A DNA stretch of 64,000 nucleotides from Pirellulaceae bacterium (GTDB lineage Bacteria > Planctomycetota > Planctomycetia > Pirellulales > Pirellulaceae). The stretch lies in contig JAGYIQ010000003.1 of NCBI GenBank assembly GCA_018402565.1, forward strand, positions 571,746-635,745, written 5' to 3'. The position numbers were made by a program, and so were the translations under genes. Under the pieces are notes generated by a model, which made no database searches, was not told the DNA's origin, and saw nothing but the letters and a program-made list of their open reading frames with translations. Numbering within the stretch: position 1 is the stretch's first letter; each line of letters opens with the position of its first letter. Below are positions 9,906-19,965 of this stretch, in pieces.

Positions 9906-11357
9906 ATGCGACGCGAATGGATGACTGCGGTTTTGGTGGTAGGTGCTTGCTTCTTGGGCCTTTTTGCTTCGCAATCTCCGCGAAGTTTACAGCTCGGTGA
10001 AGATTCCGGGGCATTGATGTTTCAAAAGCGAATGCTTCGCGATTCTGATGTGCGATGTGCATTTGATCTCAGTTCGCCAGGGCAGCAGATTGATTCGGTG
10101 GAACTTGGGGACGGGGTGACGGACCCTCAAGTGTTGGATTTACGCGTGGTTGGCAAGTTGAGTAACCAGCGTCTCGTGAGTTTTCAGGATCCGGGTGGGG
10201 AGGATGAATCGCTCCCTGGCGGTGGTGGCCCAGGGGGGCCGGCGCCTACGTCAGTGCTTGTGATTGACGTAAATGGTCATGGTGATTTTGGTGGTGAGTG
10301 TTCAGCACAGTCGCCTCCGACTGGGGTGCCGGCTATTCCGCGATGTTCCGCCACCGGAGGTTCGGCCCAATCTCCGGATAAGGTCTCTTCTTGCTCGGTT
10401 CACCCAATAAATGGTTCGCAGATTTGTTCGGTGGAATCGGCCAATCCGACTCCTGGGCAATACTATAAACGCTCGGTTGTTACTGATTTAGGTGGCCAGG
10501 CGCCGCCTTGGAGCGGCGTTCCTAATTGTTCAGTGGGTGCGAGTACGCAAAGCAGAAATCACGCCGGGTTCTGTTCTGTTTACGCAGCGGGAGGGATTGC
10601 CGCCAATGACGCTCTGGTATGCTCAGTATTTCAGAACTCGTCTTCAAATGCTTGTTCGGTTAGCGGTGAAGGTACTTCGATACATAAAAACATGACGTGT
10701 AGCGTGACGGGCTCGTCCACCCCTGGGGGAAATGTATTGTCGGGCTGCAGTGTAATTGTCGGTCAAAGTAATCCGAAGGATTCAAGTAAACCGGTTCTTT
10801 CCAGTTGTTCGGTGGTGAACGACAATCGTCGAAATTCGCATTGTTCGACAATGTCTGAGAGTCCGGCGACGGGCATTTATCAGCTCTGCAGTGTTCAGCA
10901 GGTTCAGGATGGAAAGCGAGGATCGTGTAGTGTTGTTGCGGCTGCGACTGACACGGGTACCCTACGGACTTGTTCGGTGAGGTCAATGCCCACTGGTGGT
11001 GGTTCTGCTGGTTGTAGCGTCATGGATCCGTCTACCCCACCTCCGACAGGTTCGGCTTCGACTTCGACATGTTCGGTCATTGGGGGTGGTGCTGCCGATA
11101 AGTCGTATTGCTCTGTTTTTCAGGTTCCGAATGGGGAGGGGCGCGATCCGGTTAGGTGCTCCGTGTTTGGCGGTGGTGGTCCACTTCAGCCGGGAAATCG
11201 CCGGTGTAGCACGTATGCAGGTCACACTGGAAACGATGGCGCTGTACAGCCCTCGCGTTGTAGTGTGATTGTTCCCCAGGCAGGAGGTGGTGTTTCCGTG
11301 CTGCCTCCGGGCCCGGATGGGATCTGCGTTTCGCCACCGCCGCCACCTCAGCCCTAA
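9906..11357 (+). CDS. Secreted Cys-Ser-Val repeat protein, unknown function
   Basis: A 483-residue protein with an N-terminal signal peptide (MRREWMTAVLVVGACFLGLFA). From about residue 130 onward the motif Cys-Ser-Val occurs 17 times. Degenerate versions (CSA, CST, RSV, CVS) bring the total to over 20. Motifs are spaced ~10-20 residues apart by Gly/Ser/Pro/Asn-rich linkers, and the protein ends in a poly-Pro tail. Codons of the motif vary, so the repeat is maintained at protein level and is not a recent DNA duplication. The many cysteines suggest disulfides, lipidation or crosslinks outside the cytoplasm. No family is recognised. It is first in a five-gene locus behind the (TG)10 promoter; a GAGGA SD lies 9-10 nt before the ATG. 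Confidence 0.8.
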   Translation: MRREWMTAVLVVGACFLGLFASQSPRSLQLGEDSGALMFQKRMLRDSDVRCAFDLSSPGQQIDSVELGDGVTDPQVLDLRVVGKLSNQRLVSFQDPGGEDESLPGGGGPGGPAPTSVLVIDVNGHGDFGGECSAQSPPTGVPAIPRCSATGGSAQSPDKVSSCSVHPINGSQICSVESANPTPGQYYKRSVVTDLGGQAPPWSGVPNCSVGASTQSRNHAGFCSVYAAGGIAANDALVCSVFQNSSSNACSVSGEGTSIHKNMTCSVTGSSTPGGNVLSGCSVIVGQSNPKDSSKPVLSSCSVVNDNRRNSHCSTMSESPATGIYQLCSVQQVQDGKRGSCSVVAAATDTGTLRTCSVRSMPTGGGSAGCSVMDPSTPPPTGSASTSTCSVIGGGAADKSYCSVFQVPNGEGRDPVRCSVFGGGGPLQPGNRRCSTYAGHTGNDGAVQPSRCSVIVPQAGGGVSVLPPGPDGICVSPPPPPQP

Positions 11358-11396
11358 GTCAAATGAGTGGGGATTATTTTGGAATCGAGTTTTACC

Positions 11397-13283
11397 ATGC
11401 TAAGATTCTTCGCGTTGTTGGCTCTTGGTTGCATTGTTTTCTTTGGCTTTCAGGATTCAACGGATGGTCGTCAATCCATTCGGGCTGTTGAACGCCCAGA
11501 CCGACTATTGCCAAAAGAGACGATTTTTCTGTTCGAGTCCGATTCAATAGGGAAGGTTTTGGATAGATTCAGCGCTTTAGCGGAACAGACGGGGATTGGT
11601 CCGCGATCAGTGACTATCAAGCCAACCCCAGGCACGTTTCCACGATATGCGTTTGGGAATCGCGACCCAAATGACCCTCCACCTGAACTTGCTCCATGGC
11701 CGCCTCAATGGCACGGGCCTGATGCGGATTCTTTTCGGTTGGGACCGCAGTTTTTTGAGGCGTTTTCCAAGATCACTGGAACGGATGTTGTCTTTGACTT
11801 TCGCCGATTCTGTACGGAAGTATTGCCAGGGCCCGGCTTTATCGCGGTGGTCAAGGTTTCCGATGATCGCTATGGGCTTGTTTTTGGAGTTAAAGTCGAC
11901 CAAGAATCCACGCTGCCAAAGCTTCTAAGTTCTGAAAAGAATCGTCTGGGAGGCCAACGAACGACCGCAGATGGGTTGGAGGCGGGCATTCATTGGATCG
12001 ACGAAGCGGGCATCGGCTGGTTCGTGGACGATGGCTTCTTATACGTTACGGATGCTTTATCGTTGGCCCAGGTTCTGTTTGAACGCATCCGCAATCCTGC
12101 TCCTACGGATGATTGTCTTGCAAAGGAACGACTTTACCAACGACTGATGTTGTCAGCAAAACGGGATGCTTCCGAGTTCAGCGTCTATTCAAATTCGCGT
12201 GCTATTGCGGCCTGTCAAACTGCTTGGTGGGAGCGAGTCTATCCGATGACCGATTATGACTGGTTTCCTGGCCGGCTCCATGACATTACAATGCTGGGAT
12301 CGATTATCTTCGGCAATTTAGGGCGCCCGGAAGATTCGTTCTTGGATCTATCTGTAGTACGTGTGTACGAATATCCGTTTGATGATAGCCTGGGCTTTCT
12401 GCGGGAGGTCACGCCGATTCGGTTCGCAGCCCCGTTACGATTTCCGTCCGATGTCACTGGCGTCGATGTGTTCGGCGGCAATGGAATTGGACAAATGACG
12501 GCAACCTTGTTTCCGGTGAGGTCGGAGTGGCTGCCTACCTGCGGCGCGCATTTTTTTCGGAGGGTCGAACACAAGTATTCCTATTCAGGGTTCCTGTGGG
12601 ATGACTTGCCGGACGATGACGAATTTCAGGATTTTCACACGATTCGGCCGTTTACGACTCACGGTCGCGAGACCACCGATAGTGATTTGGAATATGAAAA
12701 ACGAAAAACGGAAAACCCATCAACACTGGAGCCTAACACATCGCTCCTGCGGTTCAACGATCGATGGTACTATCTCAGTGGAGATTACTTGATTCGTAAA
12801 CAACTGCGGAAGACAATCTTGGGCGAGCAAGACGTTGCCGCCTCTGTAGGTTCGTTGGACGTCGAGTACATCAATCGCGTCATACAGGAAAGCAGCGAAA
12901 AGAATTTAGTATTTGTCGAGGCGCGTCAAATGGACTTAGCTCACAACATTTTTCCGAGCATGATTATTGCCGGAGATTGGGCGGCTTTTTTCGGTTTTCC
13001 TCCGTGCTATCAACTGTACCAACCATGGCGACTGGCTACGCAACAGCAGAGAGTAGTTAGTGATATACCAGCGACAAAAGATGAGTTGCTCGTATCGCAG
13101 AAGGCTGATCGAATCGATTGGTTGAGCGACTTTTGGTTTAGGCTCCGCTTTGCTTTGTATGCCCATATGAGTGATTTCAGGTTCTCTAATCCACCAGTCG
13201 TCTACTCGTTCAGCTACTTGGATCGTCCGGCGGGAATTCTCCGTTCCGAAATACGAGTGGTATTATCAGAACAAAATAAGTAA
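11397..13283 (+). CDS. Secreted protein of unknown function
   Basis: About 628 residues, with a signal peptide (MLRFFALLALGCIVFFGFQ) when translation begins at ATG 11397. A GTG at 11367 would add ten residues before it and is less likely. The mature start, LLPKETIFLFESDSIGKVLDRF, resembles the beginning of large secreted planctomycete proteins that open with 'LP..T..hh..' (compare the gene at 23208-25079, LPDKTAAVVEIGNF). No catalytic motif is evident and no membrane helix follows the signal. It follows the CSV-repeat gene by 39 nt and precedes the two membrane proteins by 21 nt, so it is probably co-transcribed. Function unknown. Confidence 0.7.
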   Translation: MLRFFALLALGCIVFFGFQDSTDGRQSIRAVERPDRLLPKETIFLFESDSIGKVLDRFSALAEQTGIGPRSVTIKPTPGTFPRYAFGNRDPNDPPPELAPWPPQWHGPDADSFRLGPQFFEAFSKITGTDVVFDFRRFCTEVLPGPGFIAVVKVSDDRYGLVFGVKVDQESTLPKLLSSEKNRLGGQRTTADGLEAGIHWIDEAGIGWFVDDGFLYVTDALSLAQVLFERIRNPAPTDDCLAKERLYQRLMLSAKRDASEFSVYSNSRAIAACQTAWWERVYPMTDYDWFPGRLHDITMLGSIIFGNLGRPEDSFLDLSVVRVYEYPFDDSLGFLREVTPIRFAAPLRFPSDVTGVDVFGGNGIGQMTATLFPVRSEWLPTCGAHFFRRVEHKYSYSGFLWDDLPDDDEFQDFHTIRPFTTHGRETTDSDLEYEKRKTENPSTLEPNTSLLRFNDRWYYLSGDYLIRKQLRKTILGEQDVAASVGSLDVEYINRVIQESSEKNLVFVEARQMDLAHNIFPSMIIAGDWAAFFGFPPCYQLYQPWRLATQQQRVVSDIPATKDELLVSQKADRIDWLSDFWFRLRFALYAHMSDFRFSNPPVVYSFSYLDRPAGILRSEIRVVLSEQNK

Positions 13284-13304
13284 CCGGGGAATGGGGTTGA
13301 AGTT

Positions 13305-15779
13305 TTGTTTGCGCTTCGGCTAGTATTTTTCTTTGCATTGATTGTTGTAGGAAACGAATTCTATCCGATTTCGTTTCTTGCACGGCGGGCTTTGGCGGTT
13401 TACTGTTTGGTCGGCCTGCTTGCTGTGCAGATTCTACGCCTTCCTACGGGTTGGTTCCGGCAACCGCAAATTCTCGGACCGTTGGCAGTCGCTTTGGTAG
13501 GTTTAGCGATCATTGCAATTAGTGAGACGACATCGTTGGTGCTGGCGAGTTTTGTGTTAGGGAGTGTGACACTACTCCGCTCGTCGGATGATTTGAAAGT
13601 TCGAATTAGCAGTGACAATCAAGTCGCACGGGTTCTCGATGCCAGTGCAGTGGTATGGCTATTACTTCGCGTTGCCTACGAATTGCCTCTCGGTCATTCC
13701 ATTGTTTCGCTGTCTTGGTTTTATCGTCAGTTTGATCTGTTACCGGCTAACTTGATGAGTTCAACCGCGATCGGGCAAAGTGGACTCGTGCTCTATTTGC
13801 TGGTTTCGCTGTTTACCGTTGCTTCAACGAAACGACTAGCGATCCGGATTTTTGTACTCGCCGGCTTGATTGGATCGGTAGTTTTCTACCCTTTTTTGAT
13901 CCGCAGGTTACCGGAAGAATTACCCATCTGGCTATCGGTCGTCAGTTCCTCTTATTGGCTTGGGATGGCTGCCATGTTGGCGGTATTCAATAACTATTTC
14001 GGTCGCACTGAAGTTGTAGAAGGGACCGAAAAAACCAGTGTTTCCAATGCTGGTAACCCGATCAATCGTTTCTGGATTCACGGTCGTTTGGCGATGCCGA
14101 ATCGGCTGGCTTTCATTTTTGTGGTAGTGTCTTGCGGTGCATTGGCGATCAATATTGTTGATTTCGACCCAATCTCCCCTGCGCGACCGCCCAGCATCAA
14201 GGTAGTTAATCGTGGCGGACTGGATTGGCGGCGGCCAACATTCGAAGACCCGACGCCCGGAATGTTTGGGTCACTCCCGGTCTTTTGCCGCGCAAATGGC
14301 TACGCGATCGATGTGATCGACTCGGATTCAATCGAACGCGGGGATCTTGAAAGTACGGGAATTCTTGTACTCATCAATTGTCCCAAGATTTGGACGTCAA
14401 GTGAACAAGAAACCATTCACGACTATCTGAGCAACGGTGGTTCACTCCTTGTGTTGGGCGACCATACGGATGTCTTTGGTTTGCAGTCAGGGTTTAACTC
14501 CCTACTTTCACGTTACGGAATAGAATTTGAATTTGATTCGGCGTACCCGGTTATCGGTGGTTTTCGCGGCTGCTTTTCGGTTTCAGAGCAGTTTCCTTTT
14601 TCACGGATGGAGTTACACCATCCCGGAATTGCCATTGGTGCATCGTTAAAGTTATCTCGGGGGGCGCGCCCGTTGATAGTCGGAAAATACTCGTTTTCTG
14701 ACATCGGAATGCGAGAAAACGTCATGGGAAGTTTTCTCGGTAACTACCACTTTGACATCGGCGAGTCGTATGGAGACCAAGTCTTGGTTGCAACCTGCGA
14801 GGTGGGGCGTGGAAGGATTGTGGCATACGGCGATACATCGACCTTTCAAGGTAGCACCAGCCACAGTTATGGCGACCATGTGTTGCCGCTCTTGAACTGG
14901 ATACGAACCAACCCAGCCGCGCACTTCCAATACCCTGTTCGGGCGGTGATAGTCGGTTTATGTGTTCTTATTCTGACGGTCGTCCTGTTACCGTCAAAAA
15001 ACGCATGGATGAATCCGGTCATCGTGGGTGTTTTTCTTTCAATGCTCCTGTTGGTTCAGTACGTTGTATCATTTCGATTCAGCCAAGTCGTTGATCGCTC
15101 CAATGAACATGCCGTTATTGCGGAATCGCATTTCAATGCTACGGGTCACTATTCGTTGGGAGTCAATTCAATTGGCTCACTCTATGTTGCATTTCAACGT
15201 TCGGGTCTCGACGCATTGTCGATGGAGCATTGGTCGTTCTCTGAGTTTCAGGACGCACGAGCATTGGTCTTTATTGCTCCCAGACGAAAGATATCTGCAA
15301 GCGAGGTCAATGACATCCTGACTTACGAAGCGAACGGTGGCGTAACGATCCTTGCGTGTGGAGGGCCCGATTGCGTTCCCTCCGAACGCTTGCTTCATGC
15401 TCACAACGTAGCAATTCTAAACCGCCCAATGGCAAATGTGTCGAATCCTGCAAGAATCGAAAAACATGTTCCAACCTTTGTTGAGCCGTACCCGATTGTG
15501 CAGCTAAACGCCGCGTCTCGTACGGACAAAAATCTGCAAGAGTTGCGAGAAGTCGTTGCGATTGCGAATGAACGCTGTGTGGCGTTTATTCCATATGGCA
15601 AAGGTGGCCTGTTGTTGATAGGTGACACTCGTTTTTTTTCTTCGCGTAACATTGATAGCGACCAATCCATCGCGGATAGTCCGAATTTGGCGTTTCTGCG
15701 TTCCCTCTTTCGTGAGTATTTGTCAGTTGACTTTGACAAGGTAGTTCCATTGTTTTTACCTCCGCCCGCTGTCGATTGA
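13305..15779 (+). CDS. Polytopic membrane protein with two GATase1-like segments (paralogue 1)
   Basis: An 824-residue protein. About eight membrane helices occupy residues 1-290. A soluble segment (~300-540) follows, with the pattern ILVLINCPKIWTSSEQETIHDYLSNGGSLLVLGDHT, typical of GATase1-like/DUF4350-type folds. Then come two helices (~545-590) and a second such segment (ARALVFIAPRR...VNDILTYEANGGVTILACGG). No catalytic Cys-His pair is evident, so it may bind rather than cleave. The membrane part has a GQSGLVLYLLVSL stretch faintly resembling exosortases but without their Cys. The TTG start at 13305 follows a GGGG-containing SD. It shares its architecture with the next gene; probably a heteromeric partner. 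Confidence 0.65.
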   Translation: MFALRLVFFFALIVVGNEFYPISFLARRALAVYCLVGLLAVQILRLPTGWFRQPQILGPLAVALVGLAIIAISETTSLVLASFVLGSVTLLRSSDDLKVRISSDNQVARVLDASAVVWLLLRVAYELPLGHSIVSLSWFYRQFDLLPANLMSSTAIGQSGLVLYLLVSLFTVASTKRLAIRIFVLAGLIGSVVFYPFLIRRLPEELPIWLSVVSSSYWLGMAAMLAVFNNYFGRTEVVEGTEKTSVSNAGNPINRFWIHGRLAMPNRLAFIFVVVSCGALAINIVDFDPISPARPPSIKVVNRGGLDWRRPTFEDPTPGMFGSLPVFCRANGYAIDVIDSDSIERGDLESTGILVLINCPKIWTSSEQETIHDYLSNGGSLLVLGDHTDVFGLQSGFNSLLSRYGIEFEFDSAYPVIGGFRGCFSVSEQFPFSRMELHHPGIAIGASLKLSRGARPLIVGKYSFSDIGMRENVMGSFLGNYHFDIGESYGDQVLVATCEVGRGRIVAYGDTSTFQGSTSHSYGDHVLPLLNWIRTNPAAHFQYPVRAVIVGLCVLILTVVLLPSKNAWMNPVIVGVFLSMLLLVQYVVSFRFSQVVDRSNEHAVIAESHFNATGHYSLGVNSIGSLYVAFQRSGLDALSMEHWSFSEFQDARALVFIAPRRKISASEVNDILTYEANGGVTILACGGPDCVPSERLLHAHNVAILNRPMANVSNPARIEKHVPTFVEPYPIVQLNAASRTDKNLQELREVVAIANERCVAFIPYGKGGLLLIGDTRFFSSRNIDSDQSIADSPNLAFLRSLFREYLSVDFDKVVPLFLPPPAVD

Positions 15780-15813
15780 GTCATTTGAACCCAGTTTTTT
15801 GGAAGTCACTTAC

Positions 15814-18165
15814 GTGCCAATTCGCCAATCATTGAGCAATTTCGTGCCAGTCTTAGCCACGATTGCCATAATGTTGTTGAGTACGGATCATTGGTACTTT
15901 CCCGTATGGTACGGGATGTCGTTCTTAGCCGCCGCGGGTTTAGCAAGCATTGTGTCTCAAAGTTTCTCGCGAGGGCTTCTGGTAGACGCATTGGCGGCTG
16001 GGATTCGCTCGTTATCTCTTTTTGCGGTAGGATTGTCAATCAATCAGCTACTGAGACACATGGAGATCTATGCCCCGCAAGTGCCTTTGCTTGGTCTTGC
16101 AGCGAGCAAAGTGCTTTATTTCGGTGGTGTGCAATGTATTTGGGATGGAAATTTGTTTCACGTTGCGCATCCTGAGGGCGTTATCTCATTGTTATTATCA
16201 CCTGAGAAAACGGGGCTAAGATGGATGATACTCTTTCTGCTGCTCCATTTTTTTTACCAATTACAACTAGGCGCGCGACTGAGTCTAAAGTATGCAATAG
16301 CTGTCATTGGAATTGCTTGGGGCTTATTGCTATTTCGCTTTGTCGTGCCGTTTTGGATTTACTTCGAGTCGGTAGATGTCTTGTCACTTGATGGGGGTGA
16401 TAGAGTACTGGCCTGGATGAATGGCGTCGCCGTTACCGCAGTTGTTTTCTTTGTTTTTCCGCCGCTCTTATTGTGTAGAGGGTTGATACTAGAACCAGTT
16501 CCCGCAACTTCCACTCGGTCTGCAACGATCCGCACGATGGCATTGGTTTTTAGTTGCGTTTTTATGGCTACTTTGCTACTTCTTGTCCGGATCCCTGAAA
16601 AGGAGTTGGGAGGGCGAGTCTTGATCGATGACCGTCTTGGAGAGGATTGGGAGCCAACAGCACGATTACTTGATCGTGAGTGGTTCGGCGATTTTTCGAC
16701 GTATAGTTTTTCAAGCATGGCCGAATGGTTGGGTAGAACATGGTGCGTTGACGTTAATGTTTCGCAATTTTACACTCGTGAACTGCTGGAACAATACGAT
16801 ATTCTCGTCCTCAAAACTCCCGAAAAGGATCTAAGTCCTGAGGAGCATTCGGCAATCTTACAGTGGACAAGAGATGGTGGTGGGCTTCTGTTGATAAGTG
16901 ATCACACCAATTTGTTTGGCATGAGTACTCGTCTGAACAAGTTCTGCCATGATGCGGGAATTCGATTCCGATATGATTCGATTACTCCGAGGGTTCACGG
17001 CGGATTTAATATCTATGAACGACCGCATTTGTTTTCACACCCTGGGGTTTTGCCGGTTAAGGATCTGGTCTTTATGACTTCATGCTCCTTAGATCTCACG
17101 TTGGCGGCGGAGCCTATTTTGGTTGTTGGCGATTGTCAGTCCGAGCCGCATGATTATGCGAATTCGAGCTTTTTTGGAACCAGACGAAGCTATCCCGAGG
17201 AGCGTTATGGGCCGACGGTATTATGTGCGTCCGGAGACCTTGGAAAAGGAAAAGTCATTGCGTTCACGGACAGCACCATTTTTTCGTCGTTCGCGTTTTT
17301 TAAGAGTAATCGAAACGTATTAGCAAATTGTTTGATTAATGAACTGAATCATCGTGATGTTTGGAATCGTACTTTGTCAGTCGGTGCGGGTTGCATTTTG
17401 CTCTTGCTGCTTGTAGCTTCTGGGCTCGTTCGCATCATCAGCAATTTCAGTGTTTGCAGTGTGCTAGGAGCGTTTTGGCTTGGAGCATTCATCGCAACTT
17501 TGATTAATTTTCAATTTAACACGCCCCCTAGGCCACTTGTACCCGACAGAGAAGTTGTGTTTTTGTGGGACGGTGGGCAATGTGCATTTCCGGAAACCTT
17601 AGGATCAATGGGGTCCTTGGAGGCAAAGGATGCGTTTGATACGTTATTCGTTTCGATTCAGCGGATGGGTCTGGTACCACGAGTTGCATGGAAATACCAG
17701 GAAACTTTTCAGAGTAATCCTGCGGCCGTGGTATTGATTCGGCCAGTCAATGTTCCGCCAGATAGCTACCTAAATAAAATGCGAGAATTTGTCTCTGGTG
17801 GCGGTAACCTCCTTGTCATCGATGAAATAGGGAGTCCCGCGACCGCAGCGATCTGCGCAAAATTTGGACTTCAGTGTGTTGTACACTCGGATTCCAACGA
17901 TCAGGGCCGTTTCGCAGTACAATTTGGCGATGTCAATTTATGGCCAACTACTGATGGTCCAATTCAAATTGCGCAGACACGGTATGGACTTGGTAGGATT
18001 GCGTACTCCTGTGACGCAACAAGATTTTCTCGAGAGAAGATGGGACATTGTTTTGCCGTGCCGTGGGAAAACGCCCAGCAGGCGTACAACTCGATCTATC
18101 TTATCTTTGACGAAATATTTCAAATTTCTCCATCGGAAAGGCGTACCTATGGAATCCGCGAATAG
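15814..18165 (+). CDS. Polytopic membrane protein with two GATase1-like segments (paralogue 2)
   Basis: About 783 residues, with the same layout as the preceding gene. N-terminal membrane helices include SPEKTGLRWMILFLLLHFF, which occupies the place of the exosortase CSG segment but has no Cys. A GATase1-like segment (YDILVLKTPEKDLSPEEHSAILQWTRDGGGLLLISDHTNLFG) follows, then two helices and a second segment (AAVVLIRP...MREFVSGGGNLLVIDE). Shared phrases such as 'LL(V/I)(L/S)(G/D)(D/H)HT..FG' show the two genes arose by duplication. GTG at 15814 is chosen because GGAAG lies 8 nt upstream; TTG at 15799 is the alternative. It overlaps the next gene by 17 nt. Confidence 0.65.
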   Translation: MPIRQSLSNFVPVLATIAIMLLSTDHWYFPVWYGMSFLAAAGLASIVSQSFSRGLLVDALAAGIRSLSLFAVGLSINQLLRHMEIYAPQVPLLGLAASKVLYFGGVQCIWDGNLFHVAHPEGVISLLLSPEKTGLRWMILFLLLHFFYQLQLGARLSLKYAIAVIGIAWGLLLFRFVVPFWIYFESVDVLSLDGGDRVLAWMNGVAVTAVVFFVFPPLLLCRGLILEPVPATSTRSATIRTMALVFSCVFMATLLLLVRIPEKELGGRVLIDDRLGEDWEPTARLLDREWFGDFSTYSFSSMAEWLGRTWCVDVNVSQFYTRELLEQYDILVLKTPEKDLSPEEHSAILQWTRDGGGLLLISDHTNLFGMSTRLNKFCHDAGIRFRYDSITPRVHGGFNIYERPHLFSHPGVLPVKDLVFMTSCSLDLTLAAEPILVVGDCQSEPHDYANSSFFGTRRSYPEERYGPTVLCASGDLGKGKVIAFTDSTIFSSFAFFKSNRNVLANCLINELNHRDVWNRTLSVGAGCILLLLLVASGLVRIISNFSVCSVLGAFWLGAFIATLINFQFNTPPRPLVPDREVVFLWDGGQCAFPETLGSMGSLEAKDAFDTLFVSIQRMGLVPRVAWKYQETFQSNPAAVVLIRPVNVPPDSYLNKMREFVSGGGNLLVIDEIGSPATAAICAKFGLQCVVHSDSNDQGRFAVQFGDVNLWPTTDGPIQIAQTRYGLGRIAYSCDATRFSREKMGHCFAVPWENAQQAYNSIYLIFDEIFQISPSERRTYGIRE

Positions 18166-19963
18166 TAGAGATACTGACAATCAATTTCATGGTTTACTTC
18201 GAATTTCGCTAGGCATTTGTTTGTGTTTTTTAGTATGGATGATTTGTTTCGCGGTCTCGCGACAATCCATTCGCAATTCTGACGAGTGGCAGATTCGTTA
18301 TTCGTCGACTCAAAATCAAGATATCGGCAAGTATTTTCGGGATCGATCCCGGGCCATTTATGGTCGTGTTTTGGATCAAGAAGAACAACCGGTTGCGGGT
18401 GCAAGGGTATCGGTTGTTCGCCTGGATCGAGTCATCAATGACGCGTCGCTTTCGTCGTTACTAGATCGCGGATTGGAGATCGAAAGTGTCGCAGAGACAG
18501 ATAGTGAGGGTGAGTATCGAATTTCCGATACTTCGATTGGTCCCAAGTTGATCTTCGTGGCAGCCAAGGGCTTTGCAGAGACCGTTCGGACGAATCAAGT
18601 CGTTCGAGATGGATACTCAAGTTATTGCAGCGTGCAGTTGCAGAAGAAAAAAAGTACGGAAGTAACGGTGTCGTTTGCGGATGCAGATATTGAACCAGGG
18701 CGGGTAATCTTGCTGCCATTTTCTTGGGCCTCAGAGTTACCTTCGGCCCCGGTCAGGCAAGGTTCGTGCAGTATAACACTTTGTGACTCCATTAATCTCG
18801 GGCTTGTTATAGGGGAAATCGAAAACAGCGATCAAATCGAGCATCTAATTATAGGAGTATATCGGACATCTTCAGGCGTAACACTATTGCCTAGCCCAAT
18901 CAAATTTGGTCTTGATGGTTTGAGTACGGTGTCGGGCGATTTGCGAATTGAATCCTTAGACAAGTTGCCGTGGGCTGATGATTGGTGCAAGTTTGTCTCT
19001 TTGTATTCTGGACACTTTGATTGGCGGTCGCCGGAGGCACATTTGTTTTTTATCCCAAATTCGCCAGTGAGTTTACTTTCAAAAGAATTGAAGTCCAGAT
19101 CAACACAAGAAGAAAGTAACTTGGCAGAAGTCGCTCAATTCGGAGTTGTCCGAGGATTTACTCTTTTGCCGTGGGCGCCCGTTGTATTGTCCAATGAATC
19201 GTATGCTCGCGTAGTCTACTCGAGTCACGCAACAGAATTTATATTTACAAATGTACCAGAAGGTGTTTATCGAATTCGGGCAATGGCAGCTAATGGTGCC
19301 TGTACTTTCGAGAAGTTGGTTTCTGTAACGAACCGGCAATTGGTGGAAGCAAACTTTTCAAGCTCGGACGTGATCGACCTTTCGGACCCAACTTCTAGAC
19401 GGGTCTATGGTACGGTCTCAAACGAACTTGGAGTTCCAATCGAAAACGCGACAGTTTTTATGCAGGACATGTACAACTTCCGACGTTACATTAAATCAAC
19501 TGCATCAGACATGAACGGCAATTTCTACTTCGAAAAATTTGAGTCGGATCGCCAGTATTTGCTGTTCGCTTTTCGTCCAAATGATCAAGCGTCGCTTCGA
19601 AACTTTACTTTTCATTTCGTTCCATCCGACTCGCGCGAGTTTCGGGTCAATCTGGTAATCTATGATTCCAAAATTTCTGGAAAATCACCATTCGATACGC
19701 CAGTGCAAGTTCAATTGTGGCGGCTAGATGCTGAGCGGCAACCGGGTACCCTTGTATGGGGTCATGAACTTGACACTGGAGCCATTATCCGAATAACTAA
19801 TGTGGAGCCGGCTGTTTACCGATTCTACGGGAATCACGGCGATACGACTCCGACCGATTCTAAATCGATATCTGATATTATTTCAGTCGAGAAGGCGGGA
19901 GATTACGAGATACCTTGGCTCACGAATGCAGTGCAAGGGTACAGAAGGGGGCAGACAAACTGA
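18149..19963 (+). CDS. Membrane-anchored protein with carboxypeptidase-regulatory-like domains
   Basis: 604 residues from the ATG at 18149, which overlaps the previous gene. A single N-terminal membrane helix (ISLGICLCFLVWMICFAVS) anchors an exported body. Two beta-sandwich segments have the carboxypeptidase regulatory-like pattern: RAIYGRVLDQEEQPVAGARVSVV...DSEGEYRI (about 58-130) and RRVYGTVSNELGVPIENATVFM...DMNGNFYFEKF (about 420-500). Such domains usually mediate binding at the cell surface. It is the last gene of the five-gene locus; the decayed hsdR begins almost immediately after its stop. Confidence 0.7.
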   Translation: MESANSRDTDNQFHGLLRISLGICLCFLVWMICFAVSRQSIRNSDEWQIRYSSTQNQDIGKYFRDRSRAIYGRVLDQEEQPVAGARVSVVRLDRVINDASLSSLLDRGLEIESVAETDSEGEYRISDTSIGPKLIFVAAKGFAETVRTNQVVRDGYSSYCSVQLQKKKSTEVTVSFADADIEPGRVILLPFSWASELPSAPVRQGSCSITLCDSINLGLVIGEIENSDQIEHLIIGVYRTSSGVTLLPSPIKFGLDGLSTVSGDLRIESLDKLPWADDWCKFVSLYSGHFDWRSPEAHLFFIPNSPVSLLSKELKSRSTQEESNLAEVAQFGVVRGFTLLPWAPVVLSNESYARVVYSSHATEFIFTNVPEGVYRIRAMAANGACTFEKLVSVTNRQLVEANFSSSDVIDLSDPTSRRVYGTVSNELGVPIENATVFMQDMYNFRRYIKSTASDMNGNFYFEKFESDRQYLLFAFRPNDQASLRNFTFHFVPSDSREFRVNLVIYDSKISGKSPFDTPVQVQLWRLDAERQPGTLVWGHELDTGAIIRITNVEPAVYRFYGNHGDTTPTDSKSISDIISVEKAGDYEIPWLTNAVQGYRRGQTN

Positions 19964-19965
19964 GT

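Noticed and set aside
17864..18148. Upstream extension of the carboxypeptidase-regulatory-like protein
   Set aside because: Lies within the preceding gene; the ATG at 18149 gives a proper membrane anchor and the usual short overlap.
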